Assembly: GCA_002701395.1 (NCBI GenBank)
Contig: NZVC01000060.1
Span: 5,118 to 66,874, forward strand
Source of the DNA: Maritimibacter sp.
GTDB taxonomy: Bacteria; Pseudomonadota; Alphaproteobacteria; Rhodobacterales; Rhodobacteraceae
DNA length: 61,757 nt
Direction of reading: 5' to 3'
The number at the start of each line of letters is the position of its first letter. The first letter of the stretch is position 1. The translations under genes were made by a program, and so were the position numbers. The notes below the pieces were generated by a model. It searched no databases and was not told the origin of the DNA. It saw nothing but the letters and a program-made list of their open reading frames with translations. Below, piece by piece: positions 46,327 to 55,202 of the stretch.

Positions 46327-46726
46327 GAAATGCTCGCGCCCCTTTTTCCTTGGGATCAACTTTCCACGGTTTCGCGTGGGGGTTCAACAGATTGCGCCGA
46401 TCCTTGGCGGGGCCGCATCCGCCAAGCCCGAAATTTGGGCGCGGGGGTACGGCACAATTTTCCAGAAGATTGTGCCGGCCAGAAATTTCTAGAAATTTCT
46501 GGTGGCGGCCAAACCGTGCCGTTCCGTGTACGGACTGGAGCGCTGGTGCCGGTACGGGTCTGGCCGGCGTGACTCAAACGCACCTGAATTTTGCTCATTC
46601 CCTCCGCATGAAGATTAATAATTAGGCATGGTCATTTGGGCGTGCATTCCAGGCCGGGATTGCTGGACGCCGCAACGCGGTTCGAAAAATCTGCCTCGGG
46701 ACGATTCACAGAGAGGAGAGAAGCTC
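46327..46726. other. structured divergent intergenic region
   Basis: 400 bases between the transglutaminase operon (left) and the ABC transporter (right). From 46364 to 46502 five inverted repeats follow each other: CCACG/CGTGG (46364-46379), CTTGGCGG/CCGCCAAG (46403-46426), GCCC-GAAATTT-GGGC (46426-46440), GGCACAAT/ATTGTGCC (46451-46476, extended to 11 pairs with one wobble) and a 24-bp palindrome (46479-46502). The right half is less ordered, with an AT-rich stretch at 46575-46625. No gene is seen. Confidence 0.7.
46479..46502. promoter_or_regulatory. perfect 24-bp palindrome, operator candidate
   Basis: Two tandem copies of the self-complementary decamer AGAAATTTCT (46481-46490 and 46491-46500) framed by CC and GG. 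A third GAAATTT core lies at 46430-46436, 52 bases from the first, so the three cores lie about five turns and one turn of the helix apart. Confidence 0.65.
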
Positions 46727-47734
46727 TTGTTTCACCGTACCATCCTGACCGCCGCCGCGACCGTTGTCGCGCTGACCGGCGGAGCCATGGCGCAGACCAG
46801 CATGCCCTTCGCGCTTGACTGGAAGTTCGAAGGCCCGGCTGCCCCGTATTTCACCGCCATCGACGAAGGTTACTTCGCCGACGCGGGTCTTGAGGTCGAG
46901 ATCACGGCGGGCTCCGGTTCGCTGGACGCCATCCCGAAGGTCGCCACGGGCGCCTTCCCGGTGGGCTTCGCCGACATCAACTCGCTGATCCGGTTCCTTG
47001 ACCAGAACCCCGGCGCGCCGGTCACCGCTGTCATGATGATCTACGACGCGCCGCCCTTCGCCATCGTTGGCCGCAAGTCGCTGGGCGTCGAAGAGCCGAA
47101 GGACCTTGAAGGCAAGGTGCTGGGTGCCCCGCCGCCCGACGGTGCATGGGCGCAGTTCCCGATCTTCGCCGCCGAGAACGATCTGGACGTCGACGCCATC
47201 ACCGTCGAGCCGGTCGGTTTCCCGACCCGCGAACCGATGCTGGCCGAGGGCAACGTGGCCGCCGTTACCGGCTACAACTTCTCGTCCTTCCTTAACACCA
47301 AGCGTCTTGGCGTCGACGAGGAAGACATCAGCGTCATCATGTACAGCGACTATGGCGTCGACCTGTACGGCAACGCGATCATCGTCAACACTGACTTCGC
47401 CGCAGAAAATCCCGAACTGGTCACCGCCTTCCTTGAAGCCGTGGGCAAGGGCTGGGCCGATGCCGTGGCCGATCCGGCTGCCGTCATTCCGAGCCTGATG
47501 GAGCGGAACCCCGCAGCCGACGCCGAGCTTGAGACCGAACGCCTTGCGCTGACGATCGACGGCAACGTGCTGACCGACTGGGTGCTGGAGAACGGCCTTG
47601 GCGCCATCGACCCGGCACGTCTGGAAAGCGCGGTCGAGCAGATCGGCACCGTCTACGAGTTCCAGAACGAGCCCGACGTTTCGGCCTATTTCACCGACGC
47701 CTACCTGCCGGAAGAGCCGGTGATGCTGAAGTGA
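46727..47734 (+). CDS. ABC transporter substrate-binding protein (NMT1/THI5-like)
   Basis: A periplasmic binding protein of the NMT1/SsuA/TauA superfamily (335 aa). Signal peptide HRTILTAAATVVALTGGAMAQ; the mature part starts FALDWKFEGPAAPYFTAIDEGYFADAGLEVEITAGSGS, the classical fold opening, then GAPPPDGAWAQFPIFAAEN. No ATG fits: the TTG at 46727 lies nine bases behind AGGAG and puts the signal peptide at the N-terminus, while the in-frame ATG at 46628 would add 33 unlikely residues. Substrates in the family include sulfonates, nitrate, riboflavin and pyrimidine precursors; none can be chosen here. It forms an operon with the ATPase and permease genes. Confidence 0.88.
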   Translation: MFHRTILTAAATVVALTGGAMAQTSMPFALDWKFEGPAAPYFTAIDEGYFADAGLEVEITAGSGSLDAIPKVATGAFPVGFADINSLIRFLDQNPGAPVTAVMMIYDAPPFAIVGRKSLGVEEPKDLEGKVLGAPPPDGAWAQFPIFAAENDLDVDAITVEPVGFPTREPMLAEGNVAAVTGYNFSSFLNTKRLGVDEEDISVIMYSDYGVDLYGNAIIVNTDFAAENPELVTAFLEAVGKGWADAVADPAAVIPSLMERNPAADAELETERLALTIDGNVLTDWVLENGLGAIDPARLESAVEQIGTVYEFQNEPDVSAYFTDAYLPEEPVMLK

Positions 47735-47742
47735 CGCGGGCG

Positions 47743-47762
47743 GGGGCGTTCTGACGCCCCCG
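47743..47762 (+). terminator. attenuator-like hairpin after the binding-protein gene
   Basis: Perfect 8-bp stem GGGGGCGT / ACGCCCCC with a 4-base loop directly behind the stop, without a T run. Such hairpins commonly give more binding protein than ATPase and permease. Confidence 0.55.
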
Positions 47763-47805
47763 GCCAACCTTATCTGCGCGCGGCGCCGCCCCCCTTTCCT
47801 GTCTC

Positions 47806-47824
47806 TCCCCCGTGCCGGGGGAGG
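47806..47824 (+). repeat. GC-rich palindrome CTCCCCCG-TGC-CGGGGGAG
   Basis: Perfect 8-bp inverted repeat with a 3-base loop in the 175-base gap before the ATPase gene, followed by further G-rich sequence (ACGCGGGGGGAGAG). It looks like a dispersed extragenic element. Confidence 0.5.
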
Positions 47825-47909
47825 GGACGCGGGGGGAGAGCGGGCGCGCCGCCGGAGACCCGGGCGCGTGGGGATGCGCGCCCGGGGACCTCGTCGGGAC
47901 GGACATGAC

Positions 47910-48707
47910 ATGACATCGATGATCGAGATTACGGGCGTACGGCACGCCTATAAAACGGCCGACGGCCCGCTGCCGGTGCTGAACGGGCTGGAACTGTCCG
48001 TGGACGAGGGCGGCTTTGTCGCCGTGGTCGGGCCGTCGGGCTGTGGCAAGTCCACCCTGACACGGCTGGTCGCAGGCCTGATGAAACCCGACGAGGGCGT
48101 CGTAAAGCTGCACGGCCAGCCGGTGAAGGGGCCGCGCGCCACCGTGGGCATGGCGTTCCAGAACCCGGTGCTGCTGGAATGGCGGACGATCCTGCAGAAC
48201 GTGATGCTGCCCTTGGAAATCGTGCCGACCAAGACCACACGGAAACAGCAGGAAGACCGCGCGCGCTATCTGCTGGCGCTGGTGGGTCTGGAAGGCTTCG
48301 AGGACAAGCGCCCGTCCGAGCTGTCGGGCGGGATGCGGCAGCGGGCCAGCCTGTGCCGCGCGCTGGTGCACCAGCCAGAGGTGCTGATCCTTGACGAGCC
48401 CTTCGGCGCCTTGGATGCCTTCACCCGCGAGGATCTGTGGCAGACGATGCATCAGGTGAAGGCGAAAGAGCCCTTCACCGGCGTTCTGATCACCCACGAT
48501 CTGCGCGAGTCCATTTTCCTTGCCGATCAGGTCGTCGTGTTGTCGGGCCGTCCGGCCCGCACGCAGTACGTGCTGGATGTGCCGAACACCGGCCACCGCG
48601 ACCTTGATCACCTGTACACGCCCGAGGCGGCTGAGATGCTGGCGATCCTGCGTCACCAGATCGAGATCGCGCAGGGCCGCGCCCCCGCCGAGGAGATCCC
48701 GGCATGA
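47910..48707 (+). CDS. ABC transporter ATP-binding protein
   Basis: The 265-aa ATPase of the NMT1-type importer. Walker A GPSGCGKST, Q-loop VGMAFQNPVLLEW, signature LSGGMRQRASL, Walker B VLILDEPFGALD and the H-loop LITHDLRES are all present, with spacing of the nitrate/sulfonate/taurine (SsuB/TauB) group. The start at 47910 (MTSMIEITGV) was chosen over an in-frame ATG at 47868 in the GC-rich repeat. Its TGA overlaps the permease ATG (ATGA). Confidence 0.95.
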   Translation: MTSMIEITGVRHAYKTADGPLPVLNGLELSVDEGGFVAVVGPSGCGKSTLTRLVAGLMKPDEGVVKLHGQPVKGPRATVGMAFQNPVLLEWRTILQNVMLPLEIVPTKTTRKQQEDRARYLLALVGLEGFEDKRPSELSGGMRQRASLCRALVHQPEVLILDEPFGALDAFTREDLWQTMHQVKAKEPFTGVLITHDLRESIFLADQVVVLSGRPARTQYVLDVPNTGHRDLDHLYTPEAAEMLAILRHQIEIAQGRAPAEEIPA

Positions 48708-49468
48708 ACCTGATGCGCCAGATCCTTGTGCCCGTCGTCGCCGTTATCGTCTTCCTTGGCCTGTGGGAGTTGCTGGTCTGGGCGAACGGCTGGCCGAACT
48801 ACAAGATGGCCTCGCCGTCCGACCTGCCGCCGGCGTTCGCGCGGTACTGGGAATTGTTCCTTGTGATGGGCTGGCAGACGCTGTGGCGGACCGTGGTGGG
48901 GCTGCTGCTGGCCATCGTGGTCGGCGTCCTGCTGGGCATGGTCATGGGCTTTTCCCGCACCATGCGCGAGGCGTTGTATCCCCTGCTGGTCGGGTTCAAC
49001 GCGATCCCGAAGGCGACCGTGGTGCCGATCGTGGCGCTGATCTTCGTGGGCAAGCACGACTTCAACACGGTGCTCATCGCCTTCATGATCTCGTTCTTCC
49101 CGATTGCCGTGTCGATCTCGATCGGGCTGTCGACGCTGGAACCGGAATACCGCGACATTCTGCGGGCGCTGGGCGCGTCGCAGGCGACGATTTTCTGGAA
49201 GATCGCGCTGCCGAAGACGTTGCCGGAGTTCTTCGGCGCGCTGAAGGTGGCGGTGACGCTGGCCTTCATCGGCACGAACCTGATGGAGATCGTGTCGCCG
49301 CACGGGCGAGGATTGGGGGCGTTGTTCGACAGCGGCAAGACGAATTCGGACTACCCGCTGATGTTCGCGGTCCTGATCGCGTTGGCCGCGCTGGGGATCC
49401 TTTTGTACTATATCGTGGTGGCGCTGGAGCGTGTTTTCGCCGGATGGGCAGAGCGGGCTCCGGGCTAG
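48704..49468 (+). CDS. ABC transporter permease
   Basis: A 254-aa inner-membrane permease with about six helices. The EAA loop is RDILRALGASQATIFWKIALPKTLPEFF, followed by TLAFIGTNLMEIVSPHGRGLGALF. It is of the SsuC/TauC type and completes the importer. Translation is coupled to the ATPase gene through the ATGA overlap. Confidence 0.95.
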   Translation: MNLMRQILVPVVAVIVFLGLWELLVWANGWPNYKMASPSDLPPAFARYWELFLVMGWQTLWRTVVGLLLAIVVGVLLGMVMGFSRTMREALYPLLVGFNAIPKATVVPIVALIFVGKHDFNTVLIAFMISFFPIAVSISIGLSTLEPEYRDILRALGASQATIFWKIALPKTLPEFFGALKVAVTLAFIGTNLMEIVSPHGRGLGALFDSGKTNSDYPLMFAVLIALAALGILLYYIVVALERVFAGWAERAPG

Positions 49469-49493
49469 GACGGCGCGTGGTTCGGGGCGGTGC

Positions 49494-49554
49494 GGGGGCT
49501 CTGCCCCCCGCGCGCCTTGCGCGCGTCCCCCGGGATATTTTCAGACAGAAGAAG
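49494..49554. repeat. dispersed palindromic repeat, third copy
   Basis: Hairpin GGGGGC-TCT-GCCCCC (49494-49508), a second hairpin GCGCGC/GCGCGC, then CCCCCGGGATATTTTCAGAC. This is the same three-part layout as the elements at 11541-11665. The stop codon and last codons of the kinase gene (49541-49554) lie inside it. Confidence 0.65.
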
Positions 49555-50842
49555 AGGCCTGCCGCCAGTCGGCGATGTAAGTCGCCGCGTCCTGAAGTGG
49601 CGTGACCGGCTGGCCTTGCGGCGGCGGCACGTCCTGCGGCCGGAACAGGCATGCGGCGCCCGCGCTGGTGCCGGTGGCGGATGGGATGGCCCATACCTTG
49701 TGGCCGCAGGCGGCGAGCATGGCGCACCACGCCGTGTTGCGGGCGAATGCGCCCTCGACAAACACGGGACCGGCATGGCCGAGGCGGGCCAGCGTGTCCG
49801 CCGTACGGATGGCGAGGGCGAAGCTGGCGGCGGCGGTTCGGTGGGGGCTGTTCGCGGTGGGTTCGGACGGGTGCCAGGTCGCCTCCGGCAGCAGCATGAT
49901 CCCGCGGTCCAGCGTCTTTGACAAAGCGGTCGCATCCGGGACCTGTCCGGCGGTTTCCGCGTAGATGCGCCCGCCGGGGAACATCGCCGCCGGCAGCGGT
50001 CGGCCAAGCGCGTCGGTGTTGAGTTGCGTTCCGGGCGGCGCGGCGGCGCCCGGGGCCATGACGACGATCCATGTCCCGGTAGAGACCACGGCGAAGGGCG
50101 CTGGGCGGGTCATCAGGTAGGGAAACAGCGACGCGTCGGAATCGTGGATGCCGCACAGCACCGGCGTCTCCGGCGCGAGGCCGGTGCGGGATGCGATGTC
50201 CGGCAGGACCGGGCCGAGGACCTCGTGGCAGGCGCGGACCGGCGGCAGGGACAGGCCGAGGCGCGCGGCCAGCGGCGATGGCCGGTTCGTGTGGCTGTTC
50301 CACAGATCGGTGTGGGCGCCCAGGCTTGTGACCTCGCTGGCGGCCGTGCCAGACAGGCGGAAGGCCCAGTATTGCGGCCAACACAGGAGGTGGGCCGCCC
50401 GCCCGGCAAGCGTCGGATCGCGCGACAGTTGCCAGTGAAGCTGTGCGCCAAGGTTCAGACCAACATCCAGCCGGGGGCTGCCGGTCTTGGCCTGCGGTGG
50501 ACGGATCGTGTCGTAGACGGCAGCGACATCCGGCGGGATCGGGTCGTCATAGACCATGACCGGCGCGGCAAGGGTGCCGTCACCCTCCACCAGCGCGCCG
50601 CATGCGCCGTGGGCGACCGGCACGATCCCGTGAACCCCGTGCTCGGCCTGCATCTGGGCAAGGCCATCCAGCAGGAAGTGCCACAGGGCATCGACGTCGA
50701 AGTGCGGCCACGGAGGCCCCGAACGCACCGTGTTCGGGCGGCTGAGGACCGCCACCTCGGCCAGCGTGGACAGGTCGACCAGCACGAGTTTCGCGTTGGT
50801 CCGGCCGATGTCGAACACGGCGATGTTGCGGGACTCCTCCAT
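49541..50842 (-). CDS. FGGY-family carbohydrate kinase
   Basis: A 433-aa sugar kinase. The N-terminal phosphate motif is VFDIGRTNAKLVLVDL, the substrate Asp lies in CGIHDSDASLFPYL, and AVVSTGTWIVVMAPG is the second phosphate loop; GPVFVEGAFARN near the end is the adenosine site. The length and the form of these motifs are close to rhamnulokinase/L-fuculokinase-like members, but no isomerase or aldolase gene is near, so the sugar is unknown. It is divergent from an aldehyde dehydrogenase gene. Its final residues (ASSSV) are encoded by the dispersed repeat. Confidence 0.85.
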   Translation of the reverse strand: MEESRNIAVFDIGRTNAKLVLVDLSTLAEVAVLSRPNTVRSGPPWPHFDVDALWHFLLDGLAQMQAEHGVHGIVPVAHGACGALVEGDGTLAAPVMVYDDPIPPDVAAVYDTIRPPQAKTGSPRLDVGLNLGAQLHWQLSRDPTLAGRAAHLLCWPQYWAFRLSGTAASEVTSLGAHTDLWNSHTNRPSPLAARLGLSLPPVRACHEVLGPVLPDIASRTGLAPETPVLCGIHDSDASLFPYLMTRPAPFAVVSTGTWIVVMAPGAAAPPGTQLNTDALGRPLPAAMFPGGRIYAETAGQVPDATALSKTLDRGIMLLPEATWHPSEPTANSPHRTAAASFALAIRTADTLARLGHAGPVFVEGAFARNTAWCAMLAACGHKVWAIPSATGTSAGAACLFRPQDVPPPQGQPVTPLQDAATYIADWRQASSSV

Positions 50843-50935
50843 GCGCGGCAGCGTGGCGGGCAGCGGGGGGCGCGTCAACGGCTCTGGTGCGGGGGCGGTG
50901 GCTGGCCTAGGACGGACGGGGCAAGGGAGGATCGC

Positions 50936-52378
50936 ATGACGGACATCGGGCTGAACCATATCGCGGGCCAGTGGGTCGAGGGGGGCGGCGGCACCATCGC
51001 GGTGACCGACCCGGCGACGGGCGAGGTCGTGGCGCAGCAGGCGCTTGCGGATGCGGCGGATGTCGACCGCGCGGTGGCCGCCGCGCGCGCCTGCCACGAC
51101 AGCGGGGTCCTGACCGACATGCGGCCGCTGGACCGGGGCCGGCTGGTGCAGCGGATGGCGGATGTGTTCCGCGCCAACGCCGACGAGATCGCGACCCTGC
51201 TGACGCGCGAACAGGGCAAACCGCTGTGGGAAGCGCGCGGCGAGGTGGAGAACGCGGCCAAGTATTTCGAGTACTTCGGCAATCAGGCCAGCACCGTCGA
51301 GGGCAAGTCGATCCCGCTGGGGGCGGGATACCTCGATTTCACGCTGATGGAGCCCTACGGCGTGTCGGCGCAGATCATCCCGTGGAATTTCCCGCTTGAG
51401 ATCGCGGCGCGCTCGATCGCCTGCGGGATCGCGACGGGCAACGCCTGCGTGGTGAAAAGCTCGGAGATGACGCCGCTGTCGTCTTCGTGGTTCGCGAAGG
51501 CGGGCGAAGCGGTGGGGCTGCCGGTGGGCGCGCTTAACGTGCTGTCGGGCTACGGGCACGAGGCCGGGGCGGCGCTGGCGGGCCATGACGGTGTCGACAT
51601 GATCGTGTTCACCGGGTCCGTGGCCACTGGGCGGAACATCGCCACGGCGGCGGCGCAGTCGGTCATCCCGTGCGTTTTGGAACTGGGCGGCAAGTCGGCG
51701 GCGGTGGTGCATCCGGATGCCGATCTGGACGCGTTTCTGGCCAGCGTGCGCAAGGGGATCTTCACGAACGCGGGGCAGGTGTGTTCGGCGATGTCGCGGG
51801 TGATCGTGCATGAGGATGTGCACGACGACGTGGCGGACCGGATCGTCGCGCTGGCCCGGTCGATCTCTGTCGGGCCCGGGCTGGAGCGAACCGCCTTCGG
51901 GCCGAACATGGGGCCGATGGTCAGCGAGGCACAGCGCGACCGGGCGGTGCGCATGGTCGCCGAGGTCGAGGCGGCGGGCGCAAAGGTGGCCAGCGGTGGG
52001 CGGCCGCTGAACCGGCCCGGCGCGTTCATGGAGCCGACGGTGCTGACCGGTGTGACGCCGGATATGGAAATCGCGCGGGAAGAGGTGTTCGGACCTGTCG
52101 TCTCGGTCATGCGGTGGCACGACGAGGCCGAGGCGATCCGGATCGCCAACGGCACGGGATACGGGCTGGTGGCGGGGGTCTTCACCCGCGATCTGGATCG
52201 CGCGGCACGGGCGGCGGGACGCCTGCGGGCGGGGCAGGTGTTCGTGAATGAATGGTTCGCGGGCGGTGTCGAGACGCCGTTCGGCGGCTATGGCAAGTCC
52301 GGCTATGGCCGCGAGAAGGGGCGCGAGGCGCTGTGGAACTACGTGCAGACCAAGAACGTCGCGATCCGCGTGTCCTGA
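50936..52378 (+). CDS. NAD(P)-dependent aldehyde dehydrogenase
   Basis: A 480-aa aldehyde dehydrogenase. The cofactor region IIPWNFPLEIAARSIA and FTGSVATGRNIA, the general base Glu in LELGGKS and the nucleophile Cys in TNAGQVCSAMSRVIVHE are present, as is the end GGYGKSGYGREKGREALWNYVQTKNVAI. The order is like succinate-semialdehyde or lactaldehyde dehydrogenases; the substrate remains open. GGGAGGATCGC precedes the start. It could act with the divergent sugar kinase on a breakdown product. Confidence 0.92.
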   Translation: MTDIGLNHIAGQWVEGGGGTIAVTDPATGEVVAQQALADAADVDRAVAAARACHDSGVLTDMRPLDRGRLVQRMADVFRANADEIATLLTREQGKPLWEARGEVENAAKYFEYFGNQASTVEGKSIPLGAGYLDFTLMEPYGVSAQIIPWNFPLEIAARSIACGIATGNACVVKSSEMTPLSSSWFAKAGEAVGLPVGALNVLSGYGHEAGAALAGHDGVDMIVFTGSVATGRNIATAAAQSVIPCVLELGGKSAAVVHPDADLDAFLASVRKGIFTNAGQVCSAMSRVIVHEDVHDDVADRIVALARSISVGPGLERTAFGPNMGPMVSEAQRDRAVRMVAEVEAAGAKVASGGRPLNRPGAFMEPTVLTGVTPDMEIAREEVFGPVVSVMRWHDEAEAIRIANGTGYGLVAGVFTRDLDRAARAAGRLRAGQVFVNEWFAGGVETPFGGYGKSGYGREKGREALWNYVQTKNVAIRVS

Positions 52379-52416
52379 AACGCGCGGGCCGCCCCGTCAG
52401 ATGTCGATGGACGTCG

Positions 52417-53226
52417 TCAGAAGTCGACCTCGACCCCCGGCAGGCGCAGTTCGGTGATCAGATCGCGCAGCTCTTGCCGGGCGGCGACCATCGAGATGTT
52501 GAATTGCTTCACCCCGATGTCTTTCAGGTCCAGCAGGGTCAGGCCGCGCGGGAACAGTTCGCGGAAGGTCACGCGCTCGGTGAAGCCGGGGGCGATGCGG
52601 AAGCCCAGCCGCTTCGACAGTTTCTTCAGCGCGGCGACCATCATTTCCTTGTTCACCATCCGCTGCGGTCCGACGCGGTTGCGCACCACCACCCAGTCGA
52701 TCGGGCTTAGCCCCGCCTGCGCCCGCAGTTGCCGAGCCGACCAGACCATTTCGGAATAGACCGAGGGGCCCTGAATCTCGCGGGTTTCGCCGTCCATCTT
52801 CGCCAGCAGGTCGAAGTCGAGGAAGCTGTCGTTCAGCGGGGTGATCAGCGTGTCGGCCAGCGAGTGGGCGACTTGGCTGAGACGGGTGTGCGAGCCGGGG
52901 CAGTCGATCAGGATGAAGTCGCAGATCGGCTCCAGTCCGGCGACGGCCATCGACAGGCGGCGGTCGTAGATGTTCTCGCCTTCCGCCAGTTCGCTTTTCT
53001 CGACATCGGGCAGGTCGCGGAATTCCGGCACAGCAAGGTCGATGTCATGCTTCTGCATGTAGGTCAGCCGGTTTTCGAGATAGCGGGTCAGCGTCTTCTG
53101 GCGCAGGTCAAGGTCGATGACGCCGATGCTGTGGCCCATGCGGGCGACCGAAGTCGCGACATGCATCGATACGGTGGACTTGCCAGCACCACCCTTTTCG
53201 TTCCCGACGACGATGATATGCGCCAC
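52417..53226 (-). CDS. mipZ: division-plane positioning ATPase MipZ
   Basis: A ParA/MinD-type ATPase (269 aa). In Caulobacter and relatives MipZ forms a gradient from the ParB-bound pole and blocks FtsZ polymerisation away from midcell. The deviant Walker A GNEKGGAGKST (residues 8-18), VIDLDLRQKTLTRYLENR and ICDFILIDCPGSHTRLSQVAHSLAD match MipZ, and LFPRGLTLLDLKDIGVKQFNISMVAARQELRDLI is the typical end. No parAB or ftsZ is near. Confidence 0.95.
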   Translation of the reverse strand: MAHIIVVGNEKGGAGKSTVSMHVATSVARMGHSIGVIDLDLRQKTLTRYLENRLTYMQKHDIDLAVPEFRDLPDVEKSELAEGENIYDRRLSMAVAGLEPICDFILIDCPGSHTRLSQVAHSLADTLITPLNDSFLDFDLLAKMDGETREIQGPSVYSEMVWSARQLRAQAGLSPIDWVVVRNRVGPQRMVNKEMMVAALKKLSKRLGFRIAPGFTERVTFRELFPRGLTLLDLKDIGVKQFNISMVAARQELRDLITELRLPGVEVDF

Positions 53227-53387
53227 GCCCTGTCCCCTTGTCCGGCCCGTTTCGGGGCCCTCCGCACGTTTCCCGACACTATATGTGGTGTGCTGCAGGT
53301 TGAAAAGCGCCGGGGGTGCCGATTGAGTGGAAATGCAGTGGATAACCCGGCAAATTGTGCAAGGGGCCGTGGATATCCTTCGGATGG

Positions 53388-55052
53388 CTATCCGTCGGGG
53401 AAGGCGCCGGCCTTTTCGAACGCGGCCAGCATCATCTCTAGATCCTTCTGACGCGCGTAGGGATAAGTGGCAAGCACGTAGGCGCGGTCAAAGCCGGGCT
53501 GGATTTCGCGCAGGCGCGCCAGCGACCTATGCGCCAGTTCGGGTTCGTCGAACCAGCCGAAGGTTGCCACGCACCGCTGTATCCCGCGCGCGTAGTCGCG
53601 GGCCATCGCGAAAAGCTGCCGCGCGGCATCGACCGATGTCTCGCGGTTGCCAAGGAACATCTCGCAGGTCGTGATGTCGCCAAGGACCGCGGCGCGGCCG
53701 GTATAGCTGGGGTTGAGGCGAAAGATCACGTGGAGGTGGTCCAGCGCCTCCTTGGGATCGCCAAGCCATTCCGTGGCGCAGCCGGCGGCGTGACGCGCGA
53801 GCGCGGCAGAGGGGTTCAGCCGGACGGCTTCAAGGCTGTGATGCCGTCCGGGGGCGTAGTTCTGGTAGCCGAATATGTGGGTCAGGCCGACACAGCAATG
53901 CGCTTCCCAGACATCGGGGTCGAGCCGGACCGCCTGTTCGCTGAGCGACAGCGCCTTTTCGAAGGCCGCGGAGCGGTCCTGGACCCAGTCCAGTAGGCCA
54001 GCGCGGAACCAGTAGCGCGCGATGCGGACCAGTGCGGGCACGAAGTCGGGCTCGATTTCAAGCGCCTGCTCCATCAGCCGCGTTTGTTCCAGGTTGGCCT
54101 CGGGGCTGCCATAGCCTTCGCCGCCAAGCCGGTTCACCTCGTCCGCCTGCGCCAAAAGCTGCCACGGTCCGATTGCTGCGGGCCGGTTGCGCGCGATCCG
54201 CATCGCCTCGGCGTGCGAGATTTGGGGTTCCAGCTGGGCGACGATGGCGCGGCTGACGTCCTCTTGGAACGCGAAGATGTCTTGAAGCGTGCCGCTGAAT
54301 TGCCGGGACCAACGGGATCGCCCTGTCTCGACCTCTGTCAGCGACACGGAAATGCGGACTTGGCCGCCGGCACAGCGCAGCGTTCCGGTCACCGCATAGG
54401 CCGCGTTGACGGAGTCGGCGGTCGTTCGAAGGTCCACGTCCTTCACCGATTTCCAGCCGATCGCCTCTGGGCCGATGACGGGGAACCAGCGCCAGCAGCA
54501 TAACGCGTCGCGCAGGTCCTCGGTCAGTCCGGCGGCGATCATCGCGTCGTCGGGGCCGGTGGACAGCGCATCGAACGGGAACAGCAGGACGGCGGGGCGA
54601 AGGAACGGGTCGGGGGCGGGCGCCGGGTCCGGCGGGTTGGCGACGGGATCGAACGACGCGCGGGCCTCGCGCAGCCAGTCCTCGAACCCCTCGGACGGCA
54701 GGTCGAAGCCTTCAAGGAACGCGCCTTGGCCGCTTGCGTCGCAGCCCACGGCAGAGGGCGTCAGCCAGACCTGCTGGCGGTTCGCGTCAAGAACGCCATC
54801 GGGCAGGGCGCGCCGTAGCGCCGTAAGTTCCTGTCGCAGCGATCCGCGCGCCTGTTCCTCGTTCCGGTCGCTCCAGAGAAGGTCGGCAAGGAAAGCCCGT
54901 TCCGCCCGCATGTCGCGCCGCTGGGACAGGACGGCCAGCAGGGCAAGCCCTCGACGCGACAGCCCGCCAATATCCCGGCCCCCGGCATCGGTCGCGCGCA
55001 GGGCGCCGGCGAGATGCAGGACGAGCTTGGGCTGGGTACGGACTTCGTTCAT
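53388..55052 (-). CDS. SARP-type winged-helix / TolB-like / TPR regulator (copy 3)
   Basis: A 554-aa paralogue of the two regulators at 13103-16634. It has the winged helix (SRRGLALLAVLSQRRDMRAER, LWSDRNEEQARGSLRQELTALRRALPDG), EGFDLPSEGFEDWLREARA exactly as in copy 1, no BTAD segment, a TolB-N-like domain that is more diverged (IAAGLTEDLRDALCCWRWF, VTGTLRCAGGQVRISVSL, LQDIFAFQEDVSRAIVAQL) and C-terminal TPRs with several cysteines. Copy 3 is closer to copy 1 than to copy 2 in the N-terminal 130 residues. ATG 55052 is preferred to the GTG at 55061. It stands alone between mipZ and rpmE. Confidence 0.75.
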   Translation of the reverse strand: MNEVRTQPKLVLHLAGALRATDAGGRDIGGLSRRGLALLAVLSQRRDMRAERAFLADLLWSDRNEEQARGSLRQELTALRRALPDGVLDANRQQVWLTPSAVGCDASGQGAFLEGFDLPSEGFEDWLREARASFDPVANPPDPAPAPDPFLRPAVLLFPFDALSTGPDDAMIAAGLTEDLRDALCCWRWFPVIGPEAIGWKSVKDVDLRTTADSVNAAYAVTGTLRCAGGQVRISVSLTEVETGRSRWSRQFSGTLQDIFAFQEDVSRAIVAQLEPQISHAEAMRIARNRPAAIGPWQLLAQADEVNRLGGEGYGSPEANLEQTRLMEQALEIEPDFVPALVRIARYWFRAGLLDWVQDRSAAFEKALSLSEQAVRLDPDVWEAHCCVGLTHIFGYQNYAPGRHHSLEAVRLNPSAALARHAAGCATEWLGDPKEALDHLHVIFRLNPSYTGRAAVLGDITTCEMFLGNRETSVDAARQLFAMARDYARGIQRCVATFGWFDEPELAHRSLARLREIQPGFDRAYVLATYPYARQKDLEMMLAAFEKAGAFPDG

Positions 55053-55152
55053 CGCGGACACCGTCTGGATGCGGTGGCCCGATCCTAAGCCCGGCGCGGC
55101 GCTTGACGCAAAGGAAAGCGGTGCTGCCGGGGCGATGGCGATGTCCGAAACG

Positions 55153-55179
55153 AAAAACGCCGCCCCAAGGGGCGGCGTT
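55153..55179 (-). terminator. terminator of the rplS-rpmE unit
   Basis: On the minus strand a perfect 11-bp stem AACGCCGCCCC / GGGGCGGCGTT with a 2-base centre, then TTTTTCG. Confidence 0.85.
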
Positions 55180-55202
55180 CTGTACGCGAAAGCCTTCGAA
55201 GC

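Noticed and set aside
46500..46726. Possible TPP or other riboswitch before the NMT1-type transporter
   Set aside because: No CTGAGA-type thi-box or other conserved core could be found.
47806..47824. GC palindrome as terminator of the binding-protein gene
   Set aside because: No T run and too far from the stop; treated as an extragenic repeat.
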